9,449 bases of DNA from positions 1 through 9,449 of the forward strand of contig QNBQ01000039.1 of the NCBI GenBank assembly GCA_003645735.1, read 5' to 3'. Numbering within the stretch: the first letter of the stretch is position 1; every line of letters starts with the position of its first letter. The position numbers and the translations under genes were made by a program. The notes under the pieces were generated by a model. That model searched no databases. It was not told where the DNA came from and worked only from the letters and a program-made list of their open reading frames with translations. Shown here one piece after another: positions 8,352 through 9,449 of this stretch. The stretch is from Candidatus Poribacteria bacterium. GTDB taxonomy: Bacteria; Poribacteria; WGA-4E; B28-G17.

Positions 8352-9271
8352 CCCTCGAATATCCAGGTGCTGAGGTATCTCTCGCCCGTGTCGGGGAAGA
8401 TGACCACGATGAGCTTGTCCTTGTTCTCCGGCCTCCTCGCCACCTTAAGGGCGGCGTGGCAGGCGGCGCCCGAGGAGATGCCGACGAATATCCCCTCCTC
8501 CTTGGCCAGCCTCCTGGTCATCTGAGCCGCCTCCTCGTCGGTCACCGCTATCACCTCGTCGAGCAGGTCGACCCTCAGGACCTTAGGTATGAAGCCGGCG
8601 CCGATCCCCTGGATCTTGTGAGGCCCCGGCTTTCCGCCCGAAAGGACGGGAGATGATGCCGGCTCGACGCCCACTATCCTCACCTCCGGCTTCCTCTCCT
8701 TCAAAGCCTCGGCTATCCCCGTTATCGTCCCGCCCGTCCCTATCCCGGCCACGACTATATCCACCTTACCGTCCGTGTCCCTCCAGATCTCCTCGGCGGT
8801 CGTCTCCCTGTGGATGCGCGGGTTTGCGGGGTTTTCGAACTGCTGGGGCATGAAGGAGTTGGGGATCTCCTTGAGCAGCTTTTGGGCCATCCTTATGGCG
8901 CCCGGCATCCCCTCCTCGCCCGGGGTCAGCACCACCTCCGCGCCCAACGCCCTGAGCAGCCTCCTCCTCTCAACGCTCATCGTCTCGGGCATGGTGAGGA
9001 TCAGCCTGTATCCCTTGGCGGCGCAGACGAAGGCCAGCCCTATGCCGGTGTTGCCGCTGGTAGGCTCGATTATGGTCGTGTCCTTGTCTATCAATCCGCG
9101 CCGCTCGGCGTCCTCTATCATGGCCACGGCTATCCTGTCCTTGACGCTGGAGAGGGGGTTAAAGGTTTCGAGCTTCGCCACGACGGCCGCATACGCCCCT
9201 TTCGTCACCTTGTTGAGGCGCACGAGCGGCGTATTGCCTACCAGCTTCGTTATATCCTCAGCTATCCTCAT
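8348..9271 (-). CDS. cysK: Cysteine synthase A (O-acetylserine sulfhydrylase)
   Basis: A 307-residue PLP enzyme that replaces the acetate of O-acetylserine with sulfide to make cysteine, in the cytosol. Seen motifs: NTPLVRLN (13-20); NPLSSVKDR (38-46), with K44 as the PLP-binding lysine; [11 protein letters not shown] (70-80), the substrate loop; [10 protein letters not shown] (176-185), the phosphate-binding loop; [10 protein letters not shown] (220-229); ISSGAA (265-270); and the C-terminal [10 protein letters not shown] (293-302). Length is typical of CysK. I chose ATG 9271 because a purine-rich Shine-Dalgarno stretch (complement of 9274-9285) precedes it and homologues start here; an in-frame GTG at 9289 would add six residues inside the upstream gene. 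The start overlaps the upstream ThiF-family stop as ATGA. The stop (8350-8348) is interleaved with that of rqcH. Confidence 0.95.
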   Translation of the reverse strand: MRIAEDITKLVGNTPLVRLNKVTKGAYAAVVAKLETFNPLSSVKDRIAVAMIEDAERRGLIDKDTTIIEPTSGNTGIGLAFVCAAKGYRLILTMPETMSVERRRLLRALGAEVVLTPGEEGMPGAIRMAQKLLKEIPNSFMPQQFENPANPRIHRETTAEEIWRDTDGKVDIVVAGIGTGGTITGIAEALKERKPEVRIVGVEPASSPVLSGGKPGPHKIQGIGAGFIPKVLRVDLLDEVIAVTDEEAAQMTRRLAKEEGIFVGISSGAACHAALKVARRPENKDKLIVVIFPDTGERYLSTWIFEG

Positions 9272-9449
9272 CTCCCTCCCCCTCCGCACTCGGGACAGTT
9301 GGGATCATAGGACAGCTCGACCCTCATGAACCTCATCCTCTCCCCGTCGTAGATCAACATCTCGCCCTTCAGAAGCTCGCCTATCCCTGTGAAGAACTTG
9401 ATCGCCTCGGTCACCTGTATCATCGCCACCAGCCCCGGCGTGACCCCCA
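9268..9449 (-). CDS. ThiF/MoeB/HesA-family E1-like adenylyltransferase, C-terminal fragment (partial)
   Basis: The last 59 codons of a gene entering from the right edge. The peptide starts [20 protein letters not shown], continues [20 protein letters not shown], and ends with [12 protein letters not shown]. The G-V-x-x-P-x-x-x-x-I-Q-x-x-E-A-I-K block, the L-L-I-Y-D-x-x-x-M-x-F strand and the final C-P-x-C (one half of a zinc-binding four-cysteine site) are standard for ThiF/MoeB proteins. These activate the C-terminus of small ubiquitin-like sulfur carriers (ThiS, MoaD, CysO) with ATP. The ATP-binding part is outside the window, so ThiF, MoeB and HesA cannot be told apart. Coupling to cysK by an ATGA overlap favours a sulfur-transfer role. 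Confidence 0.85.
   Translation of the reverse strand, partial: GVTPGLVAMIQVTEAIKFFTGIGELLKGEMLIYDGERMRFMRVELSYDPNCPECGGGGR

Overview
The window is about 9.4 kb of GC-rich bacterial chromosome. It is densely coding, with gaps of only a few bases inside gene groups and several 4-base start/stop overlaps. The housekeeping genes (rho, rpmE, prfA, rqcH, argG, cysK) are clearly bacterial. The partial sulfatase followed by an uncharacterised secreted protein resembles gene content I associate with Candidatus Poribacteria and similar environmental phyla. That placement is a guess from memory, not a demonstrated result. Arginine is written mostly as AGG/AGA and isoleucine often as ATA in all the genes, so nothing looks recently imported.

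Layout. (1) Positions 1-1018, + strand: the C-terminal end of a sulfatase, then a secreted protein that looks like a class-I glutamine-amidotransferase/ThuA-type fold. (2) Positions 1045-1083: a strong hairpin with U-tracts on both sides, ending both the + strand pair and the opposing argG. (3) Positions 1100-2359, - strand: argG, a single-gene unit. (4) Positions 2360-2629: a divergent intergenic region with a near-consensus promoter for rho (TTGACG-17-TATAAT), a weaker one for argG, and a rho leader of about 130 nt. (5) Positions 2630-8351, + strand: rho - rpmE - DUF1385 membrane protein - single-domain chromate-type transporter - prfA - rqcH, packed as one likely operon. (6) Positions 8348-9449, - strand: cysK and, upstream of it, the C-terminal end of a ThiF/MoeB-type E1 enzyme, joined by an ATGA overlap. 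rqcH and cysK converge with interleaved stop codons.

The operon in (5) gathers transcription termination (Rho), a zinc-type ribosomal protein (L31), stop-codon reading (RF1) and rescue of blocked 50S subunits (RqcH), with two membrane proteins in between. prmC, the RF1 methyltransferase gene that often follows prfA, is not there; rqcH takes its place. The cysK/thiF pair suggests sulfur assimilation, possibly with a ThiS-like sulfur carrier encoded outside the window. I see no CRISPR array, insertion sequence, tRNA or rRNA. No wholly new system is evident. The best leads are the secreted protein, the unusual composition of the termination operon, and residue changes beside the active motifs of Rho and RF1.
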